This document shows, piece after piece, positions 56,401 through 64,000 of a stretch of 64,000 nucleotides of DNA. The stretch comes from Chitinophaga sancti. Its GTDB lineage: Bacteria; Bacteroidota; Bacteroidia; Chitinophagales; Chitinophagaceae. The stretch's first letter is position 1. Every line of letters begins with the position of its first letter. The stretch is from assembly GCF_034424315.1 (NCBI RefSeq), contig NZ_CP139972.1, positions 6,766,501 through 6,830,500 on the forward strand, written 5' to 3'. The notes beneath the pieces are model-generated. The model was not told the DNA's origin. It searched no databases and saw nothing but the letters and a program-made list of their open reading frames with translations. Both the position numbers and the translations under genes were made by a program.

Positions 56401-56532
56401 TTCCTGATTACCAAATACACAGGTTATGATCCGGAAACAACCACCTGGGATGACACCTTTGCACAGGGTATGCAGTTCCATGACTATCCTAAAGCAAGAA
56501 CTGTCATGCTGGGCCTGAATGTTACTTTCTAA
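53443..56532 (+). CDS. SusC/RagA-family TonB-dependent transporter (pair 3)
   Basis: 1029 residues; signal peptide ending near TLMAQQ (residue ~30). Carboxypeptidase-like domain at ~32-110 (KVTGQVSGKEGPLTNVSVQVKGTT), TonB-box region LNEVVVVGYGTTKRTDLTG, plug ~120-250 with DPLYVVDGIVY and DIESMDILKDASATAIYGTRGANGVIMI, and barrel to the C-terminal LGLNVTF. A second Met one codon later could also start it. It is separated from the large enzyme operon by a regulatory gap and forms its own unit with the susD downstream. It may be part of the pectin system, under separate control. Confidence 0.96.
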   Translation: MMNRNNHFMRCTGLLFLLTMLQFHTLMAQQRKVTGQVSGKEGPLTNVSVQVKGTTTGAYTDDKGQFTIAVPNSSAVLVVRYVGMETKEVPVGDQTNFNIVLTSSASDLNEVVVVGYGTTKRTDLTGSVGSVNANELMERPSLTLQQAMAGKVAGVAVNTNSGRPGGRTSVRIRGFGSIKATNDPLYVVDGIVYPSDISTINPNDIESMDILKDASATAIYGTRGANGVIMITTKKGSKKGGVVNYSGYVSAGKMARKQDVLNSKEFLATEDLAYANAAKFDPTGFANGAYKDPKVKRAQYIGTLFDSNLNPLYDVDWQDAVTRTAISQGHNLSFSGGDEKSTYGLYLGYNDEQGVIKESYAKRYTARATMDRQMNDWLKVGGTIGYVVNKEKRQDATTGGNNVTRQMIEMIPIVPFKYPNGTYGKRGDYEGMESGDNPLSQLYEDRRQYNNNVFNGNVYANIQLYKDLVFTSTFGANVRDEYDPYFNSTLSNLANEYGKNYAEITSYHSTFYQWENHFTYNKTIGKDHRVSATVGQEIQKLNYLKDVVAVQSLSDDYYGWNNLGSASTVNTPSSEAYSWAMASFFARANYAFKDRYLVTFTGRYDGSSRFGADNKFAFFPSAALGWRLSEEPFLKDNPTVNNLKLRASYGLTGNSEIGQYKSLANMTSNTLIFNGTRAAGTVISTMANPDLKWEKTKQVDVGFDLSLFNSRVNIAADYYKKNTKDLLLDAPVPASSGYATLTRNIGSLQNSGFEFSLNTVNIDRKNFSWNSTLNFSTLKNKITALGSNNEDIFMNPNFLDYTNILRVGKSVSSFYGYVREGTWSTAEATQAAKYGAKPGDLKFKDMNDDGQINSRDRTIIGKGIPDWYGTFSNSVRYKQFDFLLELQYSYGNDVFKLAEHSSEDRTGIANSFSTVLNAWTPEHQNTPIAQIRPTAAGYTSKLDNHKVENGSFIRGKNISFGYNLAEAACKRIGVGNARVYVAAQNFFLITKYTGYDPETTTWDDTFAQGMQFHDYPKARTVMLGLNVTF

Positions 56533-56547
56533 TCACTGACCTCTTAA

Positions 56548-58038
56548 ATGAACATTATGAACCGCAGTATAATCGTTTTATTGAGCCTCTCCCTGATGGG
56601 AATGACAGGCTGTAGTAAATTCCTCGAAGAAAAGAATCCATCTTCCATTACGATGGATAACTACTATAAAAATGCTACCCAGGCACAGTCAGCCGTAGAT
56701 GGTGCTTACGAACAACTGAGAGTATTCCAGAATGGGGATGGCTATGGTGAAACCCCATGGATCTCTATGGAAATGCTGGTAGGACATGCTAAAACACTGG
56801 GTCAGAGTACCTACAACAGTAGTATGATCAAACATACAGCCGGTACCAGCGATCCTGTATTCATGTCTGTATGGAAAGGTTTTTACAATGGTATTTCCAA
56901 CTGTAATGTGGCCATCCAGCACATTCCTGATGTAAGCATGGATGAAACCCAGAAGAGCAACCTGATGGGGCAGTTATACTTCCTGCGTGCTTTCTATTAC
57001 TACCAGTTGGTAAGATTATATGGCGATGTACCATTGGTACTGCAAGGGGTTAGCGCCACCAGCCCGGAACTGTACCCAAGCCGCACTGCTACTGCAGCAA
57101 TATACGACCAGATCGTAAAAGATCTGCAGGCTGCAGAATCATCTAAAATGGCTACTACCAATATTACAGGCCGTGCATCTATCATGGCAGCAAAATCTTT
57201 GCTGTCCAGCGTATACCTTACCATGGCAGGCTACCCATTACAGAAAGGTACTTCTTACTACCAGCTGGCTGCTGATAAGGCAGCTGAAGTGATAGACGGA
57301 GGTGGCTATCAACTGTTTACCAGCTATGCTTACCTGCATGACAGGGCGCATAAAAACGGTAGTGAGTTCATTATGCAGGTGCAATATTCAGGAAGTATCA
57401 TTTCCAACAATATTGCCCGCCTGATTATTCCAGAAAAGATCGGGATCTCTAAATTCGGTGATGAATATGGTGCACTCATGCCATACAACCAGTTCGTAGC
57501 ATCTTACGAAACAGGGGATAAACGTACAGAAGAAAAACAATTCTTCTTTACCAATTACAATGGCAGAGACTTTGGTGAATATGCACTCTATAAATACTGG
57601 TTGGAGGAAGCGGCTAACCCAAGCACCGGTGATGCTAACTCTGATGAGAACTGGACCCTGTTCCGCCTGCCTGAGATCATGCTGATCTATGCAGAAGCCA
57701 GCAATGAAGTGAGTGGACCTACAGAAAAAGCATATGCACAGATCAATGCCATTCGTGCAAGAGCTAACCTGTCAGCATTGTCTGGTCTGAGCAAGGCCGA
57801 TTTTCGCCAGCAGGTATGGAAGGAGCGATATCATGAACTGGCGTTCGAAGACAAAGCTTACTTTGATATCCAGCGTACACACATGATGTATGATCTGCCA
57901 AACAATGTATTTGTAGATGCTACCAGCAAGGCAAATATCCAGGGTATTACCTTTACGACGAAGTACTACACCTGGCCACTGCCACAAAATGAACTGGATG
58001 CGAACAAGAATCTTACACAGAACGAAGAATGGAAATAA
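56548..58038 (+). CDS. SusD/RagB-family nutrient-binding lipoprotein (pair 3)
   Basis: 496 residues; signal MNIMNRSIIVLLSLSLMGMTGC with Cys at 22 and SKFLEEKNPSS after it. The TPR helix block contains LYFLRAFYYYQLVRLYGDVPL and the C-terminal block RLPEIMLIYAEASNEVSG plus KERYHELAFEDKAYFDIQRTH, ending YTWPLPQNELDANKNLTQNEEW. These are the standard SusD motifs. Met 56557 is an equally good start. The gene begins 15 bases after its susC and is closed by the terminator at 58056. Confidence 0.96.
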   Translation: MNIMNRSIIVLLSLSLMGMTGCSKFLEEKNPSSITMDNYYKNATQAQSAVDGAYEQLRVFQNGDGYGETPWISMEMLVGHAKTLGQSTYNSSMIKHTAGTSDPVFMSVWKGFYNGISNCNVAIQHIPDVSMDETQKSNLMGQLYFLRAFYYYQLVRLYGDVPLVLQGVSATSPELYPSRTATAAIYDQIVKDLQAAESSKMATTNITGRASIMAAKSLLSSVYLTMAGYPLQKGTSYYQLAADKAAEVIDGGGYQLFTSYAYLHDRAHKNGSEFIMQVQYSGSIISNNIARLIIPEKIGISKFGDEYGALMPYNQFVASYETGDKRTEEKQFFFTNYNGRDFGEYALYKYWLEEAANPSTGDANSDENWTLFRLPEIMLIYAEASNEVSGPTEKAYAQINAIRARANLSALSGLSKADFRQQVWKERYHELAFEDKAYFDIQRTHMMYDLPNNVFVDATSKANIQGITFTTKYYTWPLPQNELDANKNLTQNEEWK

Positions 58039-58055
58039 TACATGCTCCCAAATAG

Positions 58056-58086
58056 AAAAACGCCTGCGAAAGCAGGCGTTTTTTTT
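58056..58086 (+). terminator. strong Rho-independent terminator with GAAA tetraloop
   Basis: AAAAACGCCTGC (58056-58067), loop GAAA (58068-58071), GCAGGCGTTTTT (58072-58083), continuing as T to 58086. The stem is perfect and the GNRA-type loop is stabilising. It ends the susCD unit and faces the minus-strand protease gene that finishes at 58131, so it may serve both. Confidence 0.92.
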
Positions 58087-58130
58087 ACATAGGGTTTCCC
58101 AGGATAGCTGGGGTTGCGTTCATTCTATCT

Positions 58131-60692
58131 TTACTTTATCAATCCTTGTTTTTCTGCGGCTAACTGTGCATTGATCCTTGTTACCAGATCATTATAGTGC
58201 AGTTTTGTCAGCTTGTCCAGTCCTGCATTAGCGGCCTGTTTTTTACAAAGTGCCAGGATAGCCAGCATGTTTTCTTTTACAAGTGCTCTTTCGTCTGACT
58301 TGTCAAAGTTGAAACCAAATGGCATGACCTGGTCACTGATATTACCTTCGCCCTGATTAGCATATACCTGCTGCATCAGTCTTGCCACATAACTTTTCTG
58401 CAAAGCACGACGGTACAGATCTACATTCTTACCAGCATACGCTTCAGAGAAGATACCTTTATTCAGGTCTTCAAACATTTCTGTCAGCGTATATACCTTT
58501 ACATGATTCTTAGCTGCATACACCTGTTCAGACCATAAGAGACGGCTGAAACGTGCACGGCCCAGGATCGCATTCAGCATATCGCGCTGAGCTTCGCTGA
58601 TCTCAGTAGGGAAGTTCAGTGTAGTTCTGTCCAGCAGTTCGCTGTACATCCAGGTTGGCGTTTCAAACAGTTGCTTGTTGATGAATGCCATCGCAGCTTT
58701 CTGTTTCTCATATGGAGCTGGCTCAATGTTGCTCTTAGCAGCATCGCCTACCATGTTTTCAGTTACATAAACGCTGCCGATATTGGCCATAGCGTGACCT
58801 ACATACATGAAGAACTGGCTGTACAGGGTTTTGATCTGCTCCATTGGCTTATCAAAATCTTCACCTTTTTCGCCAGCCCAGCTCAGCACACCCGGCATTA
58901 ATCTTTTCAGATTTTTGATACCATATTCACCCGCTTTCACTGCATCATCACCCAGGTCTTCGTTCTGGCAACGTGCATCTGTGAAGTTTACTTCACTGCC
59001 AAAGTACAGGCGGTGGTTGGCAGCCAGGCTATCGCTCACCATTTTAGACAGCGCTACTTTTTCTTCAGCAATAGTTTTGTATTCGTTATGCATATCATAT
59101 CCCCACTTAATCGCCCACATGTCGTAGTCATTAATGCGTGGGAATAATCCTGCTTCGCCAATATGATCTTCAGGCTGTGCTACGTAGTTGAAACGTGCAT
59201 AGTCCATGATAGAAGGGGTGTGGCCATGTGCTTCCACCCATGCTTTGTCGCGCAGTTTCTCAACTGGTACAGTAGAGCTGGAGCCGAAGTTGTGCAGCAG
59301 GCCCAGTGTGTGACCTACTTCGTGAGAAGATACGAAACGGATGAGTTGCCCCATCAGTGAATCCGGCAGTTCATTGCTCAGTGCACGGGGATCAACAGCA
59401 CCGCATTGTGCCATATACCAGCGTTGCAGCAGGCTCATTACGTTGTGATACCAGAAGATATGGCTTTCAATGATCTCACCGCTGCGTGGGTCAGATACGC
59501 TTGGGCCCATGGCATTGGCAATCACAGAAGGGCGATAGATGATAGCAGAGTGGGTGGCATCGTCGATGCTCCAGGTGCTGTCTTCTTCTTTGGTAGGAGC
59601 GATGCGTGCATATACTGCATTTTTGAAACCGATCTTTTCAAAGGCTTTCTGCCAGTCGTTCACACCCTGCATCAGGTAGGGTACCCATTTCTTAGGGGTG
59701 GTAGGATCGATGTAGTATACAATTGGTTTAGCTGGTTCTACCATTTCACCACGTTTGTATTTCTCTACATCTTCAGGTTTAGGTTCCAGTCTCCAGCGTT
59801 TTACATAGATCTGTTGTTTTACACCCTGTGGATCTGCATCGTAGTCAATATAACCTACGGCGAAGTAACCTACGCGGCCATCCATGGCCCTTGCCCTCAT
59901 TGGCTTTTCAGGCAGCAATACCATAGAAGAGTTCAGTTCTACGGTATAGGAAGAAGAGGTAGGGTTCAGGCCTGCATTGTAAGTCTTTACAGTATGTACT
60001 TCTACATTTGAGTTGAAAGCACGTACATAATCTACAAAGCTGCGATCATTCACCTGTCCGCCCATGCCTGCTCTGTCTTTCAGTTTTTTGCTCTGGAAGT
60101 ACAGCACTTCATTGTCGCTGTTGACAAATTCAGTCGCGTCGAATACAACGCCACTGGAATCTGGTGAGTACGCAGCGATAGGCCATGCCATGGCAATTGC
60201 CTGTACATTGTTCTTCTGAACGCTGGCAAACATAGCCTGTGAACTGTCTGCACTATATTCTCTGAAAGAGATCCGGCGTAATAATAATTTTTTAGAAGGA
60301 CCGGGTTCGAAACGGAAAACAGTTTCACCAATCTGATCACCGGCGTATCCTGAGCTACCATTGCGCATTTCAGCAGATGCTTTTGAAATACGGCTAACGA
60401 TCAGGATGTCTCTGCCCATCATTTTATTCGGCACTTCGAAGAAATACTTATCTTCTTTCTGGTGTACAGTGATGAAACCTTTGGTAGATTTCATGTCAGC
60501 CGTAATTACGTCCTTGTATGGTTTTACGGGAGAGGGACCTGATTTTTTCGTCGTGTCAGAAGGTGTGGCGCTTTTCTGTGCGGCTGCGGGTTGTTTCTTT
60601 TTGTGTCTAAAGATCTGACCATGAACGGTGGTCACCGCCATAAGAGAAACCCCTATGGCGATGGCCATCGCTGAACGTTGGCATTTTAGCAT
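58131..60692 (-). CDS. secreted zinc-dependent metalloprotease (DUF5117/DUF4953, metzincin type)
   Basis: 853 residues; signal peptide ~1-25 (TTVHGQ), then a Lys/Ala/Ser/Thr-rich linker to ~60. Residues ~65-260 correspond to the DUF5117 N-terminal domain (KGFITVHQKEDKYFFEVPNKMMGRDILIVSRIS). The catalytic part has the extended metzincin zinc site HEVGHTLGLLH (His457, Glu458, His461, His467) and a Met-turn SIMDYARF (Met496). The C-terminal ~300 residues are the DUF4953 region. It follows a susC and a susD on the same strand (24 bases after susD), so it would digest proteins or peptides at the surface or in the periplasm for uptake by that pair. Confidence 0.93.
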   Translation of the reverse strand: MLKCQRSAMAIAIGVSLMAVTTVHGQIFRHKKKQPAAAQKSATPSDTTKKSGPSPVKPYKDVITADMKSTKGFITVHQKEDKYFFEVPNKMMGRDILIVSRISKASAEMRNGSSGYAGDQIGETVFRFEPGPSKKLLLRRISFREYSADSSQAMFASVQKNNVQAIAMAWPIAAYSPDSSGVVFDATEFVNSDNEVLYFQSKKLKDRAGMGGQVNDRSFVDYVRAFNSNVEVHTVKTYNAGLNPTSSSYTVELNSSMVLLPEKPMRARAMDGRVGYFAVGYIDYDADPQGVKQQIYVKRWRLEPKPEDVEKYKRGEMVEPAKPIVYYIDPTTPKKWVPYLMQGVNDWQKAFEKIGFKNAVYARIAPTKEEDSTWSIDDATHSAIIYRPSVIANAMGPSVSDPRSGEIIESHIFWYHNVMSLLQRWYMAQCGAVDPRALSNELPDSLMGQLIRFVSSHEVGHTLGLLHNFGSSSTVPVEKLRDKAWVEAHGHTPSIMDYARFNYVAQPEDHIGEAGLFPRINDYDMWAIKWGYDMHNEYKTIAEEKVALSKMVSDSLAANHRLYFGSEVNFTDARCQNEDLGDDAVKAGEYGIKNLKRLMPGVLSWAGEKGEDFDKPMEQIKTLYSQFFMYVGHAMANIGSVYVTENMVGDAAKSNIEPAPYEKQKAAMAFINKQLFETPTWMYSELLDRTTLNFPTEISEAQRDMLNAILGRARFSRLLWSEQVYAAKNHVKVYTLTEMFEDLNKGIFSEAYAGKNVDLYRRALQKSYVARLMQQVYANQGEGNISDQVMPFGFNFDKSDERALVKENMLAILALCKKQAANAGLDKLTKLHYNDLVTRINAQLAAEKQGLIK

Positions 60693-60716
60693 GATTTGTT
60701 TGAGTTTTGTTATTTA

Positions 60717-62102
60717 TTAGTAACCGTCATTCTGTGTTAGATTCGGATTCAGCTGGATCTGTCCTACCGGGATCGGGAACAGGGCTGCTTCCTTTTTCCA
60801 GGTAGTTTTCTCAGCACCCAGTACGGCGTCAATGGTACCGGTACGCTTCAGGTCATACCAGCGGTTACCCCACTCGAATGCCATTTCTACCTGGCGTTCG
60901 TGGTAGATAGCAGCCAGCAGGTCATCGTTACTACCGGTATAGCCACCGAGGCCTGCCCTTGTACGTACAATGTTCAGATTTGTGATCGCATCTGAATAGG
61001 CACCCAGGTGTGCCTGTGCTTCTGCAAGTACCAGGTACATATCAGCAAGACGGAACATCACATATACTTCCCTGTTAGCAGCGTCGTATAACCTGTTCTT
61101 ATATTTTGTAGGGTAATTGTAAGTCGTTCCATACAATGTTGCTTGCGTGATCCAGGTCGCCTTACGAAGGTCATTTTGTTCAAATGCATTCACCAGGATG
61201 GGATTAACCTGGTAAGCAGGTGCTGAGTAGATAGAAGATGGCAGTAGGATATAGCCTTCTCCTGTCTGGAAGTTTGTGCTGGATGTATTTACATTACTAC
61301 CTGGCAGGGCCCAGATGCTTTCATTGCTGGTCTGGTAGAATACCGTAGTGGGTGTACTTGCCAGGGAATAGAGACCGGATGCTAAGATCTGGTTCACCAT
61401 CAGTGCTGCACTATCCCATTGCTGGCGGTATAAGAATACCTTGGCAGAAAGTGCCATTGCTGTGTACAGGTTAGGACGGTACCTGGTACCGGCAATAGAC
61501 GGATATTTTGGCTGAAGTACGGAGCGGGCTTCTGCCAGATCTGTCTGGATCAATTTATACACTTCATCTACACTTACTCTTGGCTGGGTAGCAGTCACAT
61601 TGTAATCAGTGACTGTCACCAGCGGCACACCACCCCAAAGGTTTACCATCTGGAAGTAATAAAAGGCACGGTCAAATTTTACCTCAGCTACAAGTGCACG
61701 CTTCAGGGAGTCACTGATAGCTTTCGTAGCGCTGATGCCGGCTATGCAGGCATTCATCTGGTAAAGATTGGTGTATGCTGAACTCCATAAACCGCTTACA
61801 GTTCCATCATCTGCCAGGTAGGCATTGTTCACATAGGTAGAACTATAGGAATATTTCAGTTCATCTGCAGCCAAACCAGTATAAATAGTTACCTGTGTAG
61901 CGCCAATAGTACCACTGGAAGCATTTGCTTTGAAGTTGTTATAAACACCTGCTACAGCAGATATAATATCAGCACTGTCGCTAAAAACGGTGCTTTCTGA
62001 GATCTGATCGATCGGATGAGACGGAATATCAACCAGCTTGTTACAGGACATTGCAAACAGCGCCGCCGCTGCAATGGTATATATAGAAAGATTTTTCTTC
62101 AT
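60717..62102 (-). CDS. SusD/RagB-family nutrient-binding lipoprotein (protease-linked pair)
   Basis: 461 residues; lipoprotein signal MKKNLSIYTIAAAALFAMSC followed by NKLVDIPSHPIDQIS. Family motifs: VKFDRAFYYFQMVNLWGGVPLV, then MFRLADMYLVLAEAQAHLG and HERQVEMAFEWGNRWYDLKRTG, ending LFPIPVGQIQLNPNLTQNDGY. It is the shortest SusD of the window. Its susC lies 20 bases upstream on the minus strand and a zinc metalloprotease gene follows. This arrangement resembles RagAB-type peptide importers more than glycan systems. Confidence 0.96.
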   Translation of the reverse strand: MKKNLSIYTIAAAALFAMSCNKLVDIPSHPIDQISESTVFSDSADIISAVAGVYNNFKANASSGTIGATQVTIYTGLAADELKYSYSSTYVNNAYLADDGTVSGLWSSAYTNLYQMNACIAGISATKAISDSLKRALVAEVKFDRAFYYFQMVNLWGGVPLVTVTDYNVTATQPRVSVDEVYKLIQTDLAEARSVLQPKYPSIAGTRYRPNLYTAMALSAKVFLYRQQWDSAALMVNQILASGLYSLASTPTTVFYQTSNESIWALPGSNVNTSSTNFQTGEGYILLPSSIYSAPAYQVNPILVNAFEQNDLRKATWITQATLYGTTYNYPTKYKNRLYDAANREVYVMFRLADMYLVLAEAQAHLGAYSDAITNLNIVRTRAGLGGYTGSNDDLLAAIYHERQVEMAFEWGNRWYDLKRTGTIDAVLGAEKTTWKKEAALFPIPVGQIQLNPNLTQNDGY

Positions 62103-62122
62103 GATAGATGCGTTTTAAACGA

Positions 62123-64000
62123 TTAGAAATCCAGGCTGAAACCACCAGTTACGATCAGCTGTACAGGTATTGAATAAAGAGAACCCGGTGTTTCAGGATC
62201 ACCAAACTTATAGTTGGTAATAGTGAACAGGTTTTGCGCAGTGATGTTGAATGCACAGCCCTGGATACCCAGTCTCTTTACAGTAGTTGGTGACAGGGAA
62301 TAAGACAGCATCGCGCTTTTCAGACGCAGGTAGAAGTTGTTGCTATACACCGCATCAGAGTTGGTGAAATAGCTACCATAGCGTTGTGCTAACTGTCCAT
62401 TTCTGGCAGCACCATAATAACCTGTTGTCAAACGCATTAATTTGCCCTGATCACCTGGTTTGGTCCAGAACATATTCTCCATAAATGAAGGGAGGTTGAT
62501 CTGTCCACCTGGTAACGGAGATGCATAACTGAGACCTGCCAGGTAGTTCTTAGTCATTGCTTTGGAGAATTTGAAGAACAGGGACAGGCTCCAGTTCTTA
62601 TAGGTGAAGGAGTTGTTCAGCCCACCAAAGAAATCTGTCTGTGCGTTTGCAATTGGCTGCATATCTCCACCCTTGTTGATATTAGAAGTCAGGGGTGCAG
62701 AAGTGATCGTTCCATTTGCCTTGTAATACTGGAACACACCAGTTGTATCGTTCACACCTGCATATTTAAATCCATAGATCCTGGAAGTAGATTTCCCGAT
62801 TGTGTAATTAGCCGCATAAGCAGAGGTAGCTAAACCCGGGAAGGAAATCAGTTTATTCCTGTTGCCTGAGATGTTGAAAGAGGTTGTCCATTTGAAATCC
62901 TTAGTAGTGATATTGCGGGAGGTAATGGACAATTCAAGGCCGGCATCCTGCAGGGTAGCATCCATATTTTGCACAACGCTGTTGAAACCGGATTGTGCAG
63001 GCAATGTATAAGCTGTCAGCTGGTTACCGGTTCTGGAACGGTAATAAGCCAGGTTTACCAGGATCTTATCGTCCATAAAGCCGAGGTCCAGGCCCAGGTT
63101 AATGGAATGTTTGGATGCCCAGCTATAGGTTGGATTATAAAGGTTATTAGCTGTATACGGACGGGTACCATCAAAAGTCTGGGTATTGGTAGCGGAACCT
63201 ACTTTCCAGAATGGTTGATACTTGTAAGGAGCCACACCGTCAGAGCCATTGGTACCATAGTTACCGGAGAGTTTTACAAAGCTCAGCACGGGTTTTAATG
63301 ATTTCATGAATTTCTCTTCAGAGATGATCCAGCCAAGTCCTATTGAGCCAAAGCTACCAAAGCGGCGATCAGGTCCGAAATTGCTGGAACCATCACGACG
63401 ACCCGTGAAGTTGGCGATATATTTTTCCTTGTACACATAGTTAATACGGCCAAATCCTGCTACATATTTGGATACATCAGCACCATCTGAATAGCTGACA
63501 GCAGTTGCTGCCATAATAGTTTTCAACAAACCATCGTCTGTATAACCACTCCCCAGCTGTTGGCTAAAGGTGCCCGTTACTTTTCTGTAAGTACCGCCCA
63601 GCAATACCTGTAGTTCACCGTCACCTACGGTCTTCCTGTAATCTACCTGTGGCTCCAGGTTGATGGTCTGGTCATTGCTCTGGCCAAAGCCGGCGCTACC
63701 GGTTGTACCATTACCAGGTTTCACGGCAGCCAGTGGCGTAGCGCTATATTGCCTGGAGAGGGTCAATGCCCAACCTGCATTGGCTGCAATGTTCAATCCG
63801 GGAATTACCTCGTAGTTTAAACGGAGATAGTTATTGAACATGTAGTTTTCAATATTGAATGGCTTTTTTGTCTCAGCCAGTAACTGGTCAGAACTTACAT
63901 CCTGTCCTTTATAGATCCATACAAGGTTGCCATTTGCATCCAGCATAGACGGATGATTAGGAACTGTCATCATCGCCTTACCCAGCGCAGGACTACCTGG
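62123..64000 (-). CDS. SusC/RagA-family TonB-dependent transporter, 5' end outside window
   Basis: The C-terminal 625 residues of a SusC barrel; the frame remains open to base 64000 (upstream codons read PGSPALGKA before the first in-window Met), so the true start is beyond the window. Typical barrel features: the central motif KYIANFTGRRDGSSNFGPDRRFGSFGS, LSGNYGTNGSDG and a final FSLDF. It starts the minus-strand unit susC-susD-metalloprotease. The cargo is probably peptide, judged only from the protease neighbour. Confidence 0.95.
   Translation of the reverse strand, partial: PGSPALGKAMMTVPNHPSMLDANGNLVWIYKGQDVSSDQLLAETKKPFNIENYMFNNYLRLNYEVIPGLNIAANAGWALTLSRQYSATPLAAVKPGNGTTGSAGFGQSNDQTINLEPQVDYRKTVGDGELQVLLGGTYRKVTGTFSQQLGSGYTDDGLLKTIMAATAVSYSDGADVSKYVAGFGRINYVYKEKYIANFTGRRDGSSNFGPDRRFGSFGSIGLGWIISEEKFMKSLKPVLSFVKLSGNYGTNGSDGVAPYKYQPFWKVGSATNTQTFDGTRPYTANNLYNPTYSWASKHSINLGLDLGFMDDKILVNLAYYRSRTGNQLTAYTLPAQSGFNSVVQNMDATLQDAGLELSITSRNITTKDFKWTTSFNISGNRNKLISFPGLATSAYAANYTIGKSTSRIYGFKYAGVNDTTGVFQYYKANGTITSAPLTSNINKGGDMQPIANAQTDFFGGLNNSFTYKNWSLSLFFKFSKAMTKNYLAGLSYASPLPGGQINLPSFMENMFWTKPGDQGKLMRLTTGYYGAARNGQLAQRYGSYFTNSDAVYSNNFYLRLKSAMLSYSLSPTTVKRLGIQGCAFNITAQNLFTITNYKFGDPETPGSLYSIPVQLIVTGGFSLDF

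Noticed and set aside
59406..60011. 201-codon open frame on the plus strand
   Set aside because: It is antisense to the metalloprotease gene, whose zinc site and domains are unmistakable; the translated sequence is low in Lys and rich in Tyr, Phe and Cys.

Overview
The window comes from a glycan-degrading member of the Bacteroidota, most likely a Chitinophaga-type member of the Chitinophagaceae. The evidence is six SusC/SusD pairs, many short lipoprotein signals ending in Cys-Lys-Lys or similar, a type IX secretion tail, a Bacteroidota-style -7 promoter match and very large surface glycoside hydrolases. No rRNA, tRNA, CRISPR array, insertion sequence or phage gene was seen.

Layout. (1) 1-9190 (+): the 3' part of a susC gene, a susD and four more lipoprotein genes (FAS1; IPT plus delta-60 propeller; a phosphodiesterase-like protein with a degraded metal site; DUF1735 plus F5/8C). 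No intact degradative enzyme is visible here. (2) 9293-10894 (+): a macrodomain protein, an unknown lipoprotein and a 52-codon remnant of a GH172 (DUF2961) gene. (3) 11133-17452 (+): a second susCD-FAS1-DUF5007 operon, also without an enzyme. (4) 17464-20908: a DoxX-like membrane protein and a lone CheY-like receiver on the minus strand, then a T9SS-secreted protein and a MauE-like protein paired with a tiny exported cysteine protein on the plus strand. (5) 21381-53096 (+): thirteen genes with no gap over 22 bases and several overlaps, read as one 31.7-kb pectin/rhamnogalacturonan utilisation operon. It holds two susCD pairs, a PL1 pectate lyase fused to DUF3826, a beta-helix/TIM-barrel protein, a GH140 apiosidase-type enzyme, GH43, a propeller protein, a GH78-BNR fusion, a TIM-barrel isomerase-like protein, a GH106-GH43-like fusion and a GH2-GH78 fusion. 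(6) 53443-58038 (+): a further susCD pair, preceded by three 23-bp tandem repeats and ended by a strong terminator. (7) 58131-64000 (-): a susC (5' end outside the window), a susD and a metzincin-type zinc protease, which suggests uptake of protein or peptide.

How the genes fit together. In region 5 the PL1 protein would cut the homogalacturonan backbone. The GH78, GH106, GH2, GH43 and GH140 modules would strip rhamnose, galactose or glucuronate, arabinose and apiose from pectic side chains. The two SusCD pairs would take up the resulting oligosaccharides. The substrate is inferred from enzyme families. No sensor (hybrid two-component, ECF sigma/anti-sigma or AraC) lies in the window, so regulation of all loci must come from elsewhere.

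The most unusual items are the three bifunctional rhamnosidase fusions in one operon, the two SusCD operons made almost only of non-enzymatic lipoproteins, the inactivated-looking phosphodiesterase, and the 23-bp repeat array upstream of a susC.
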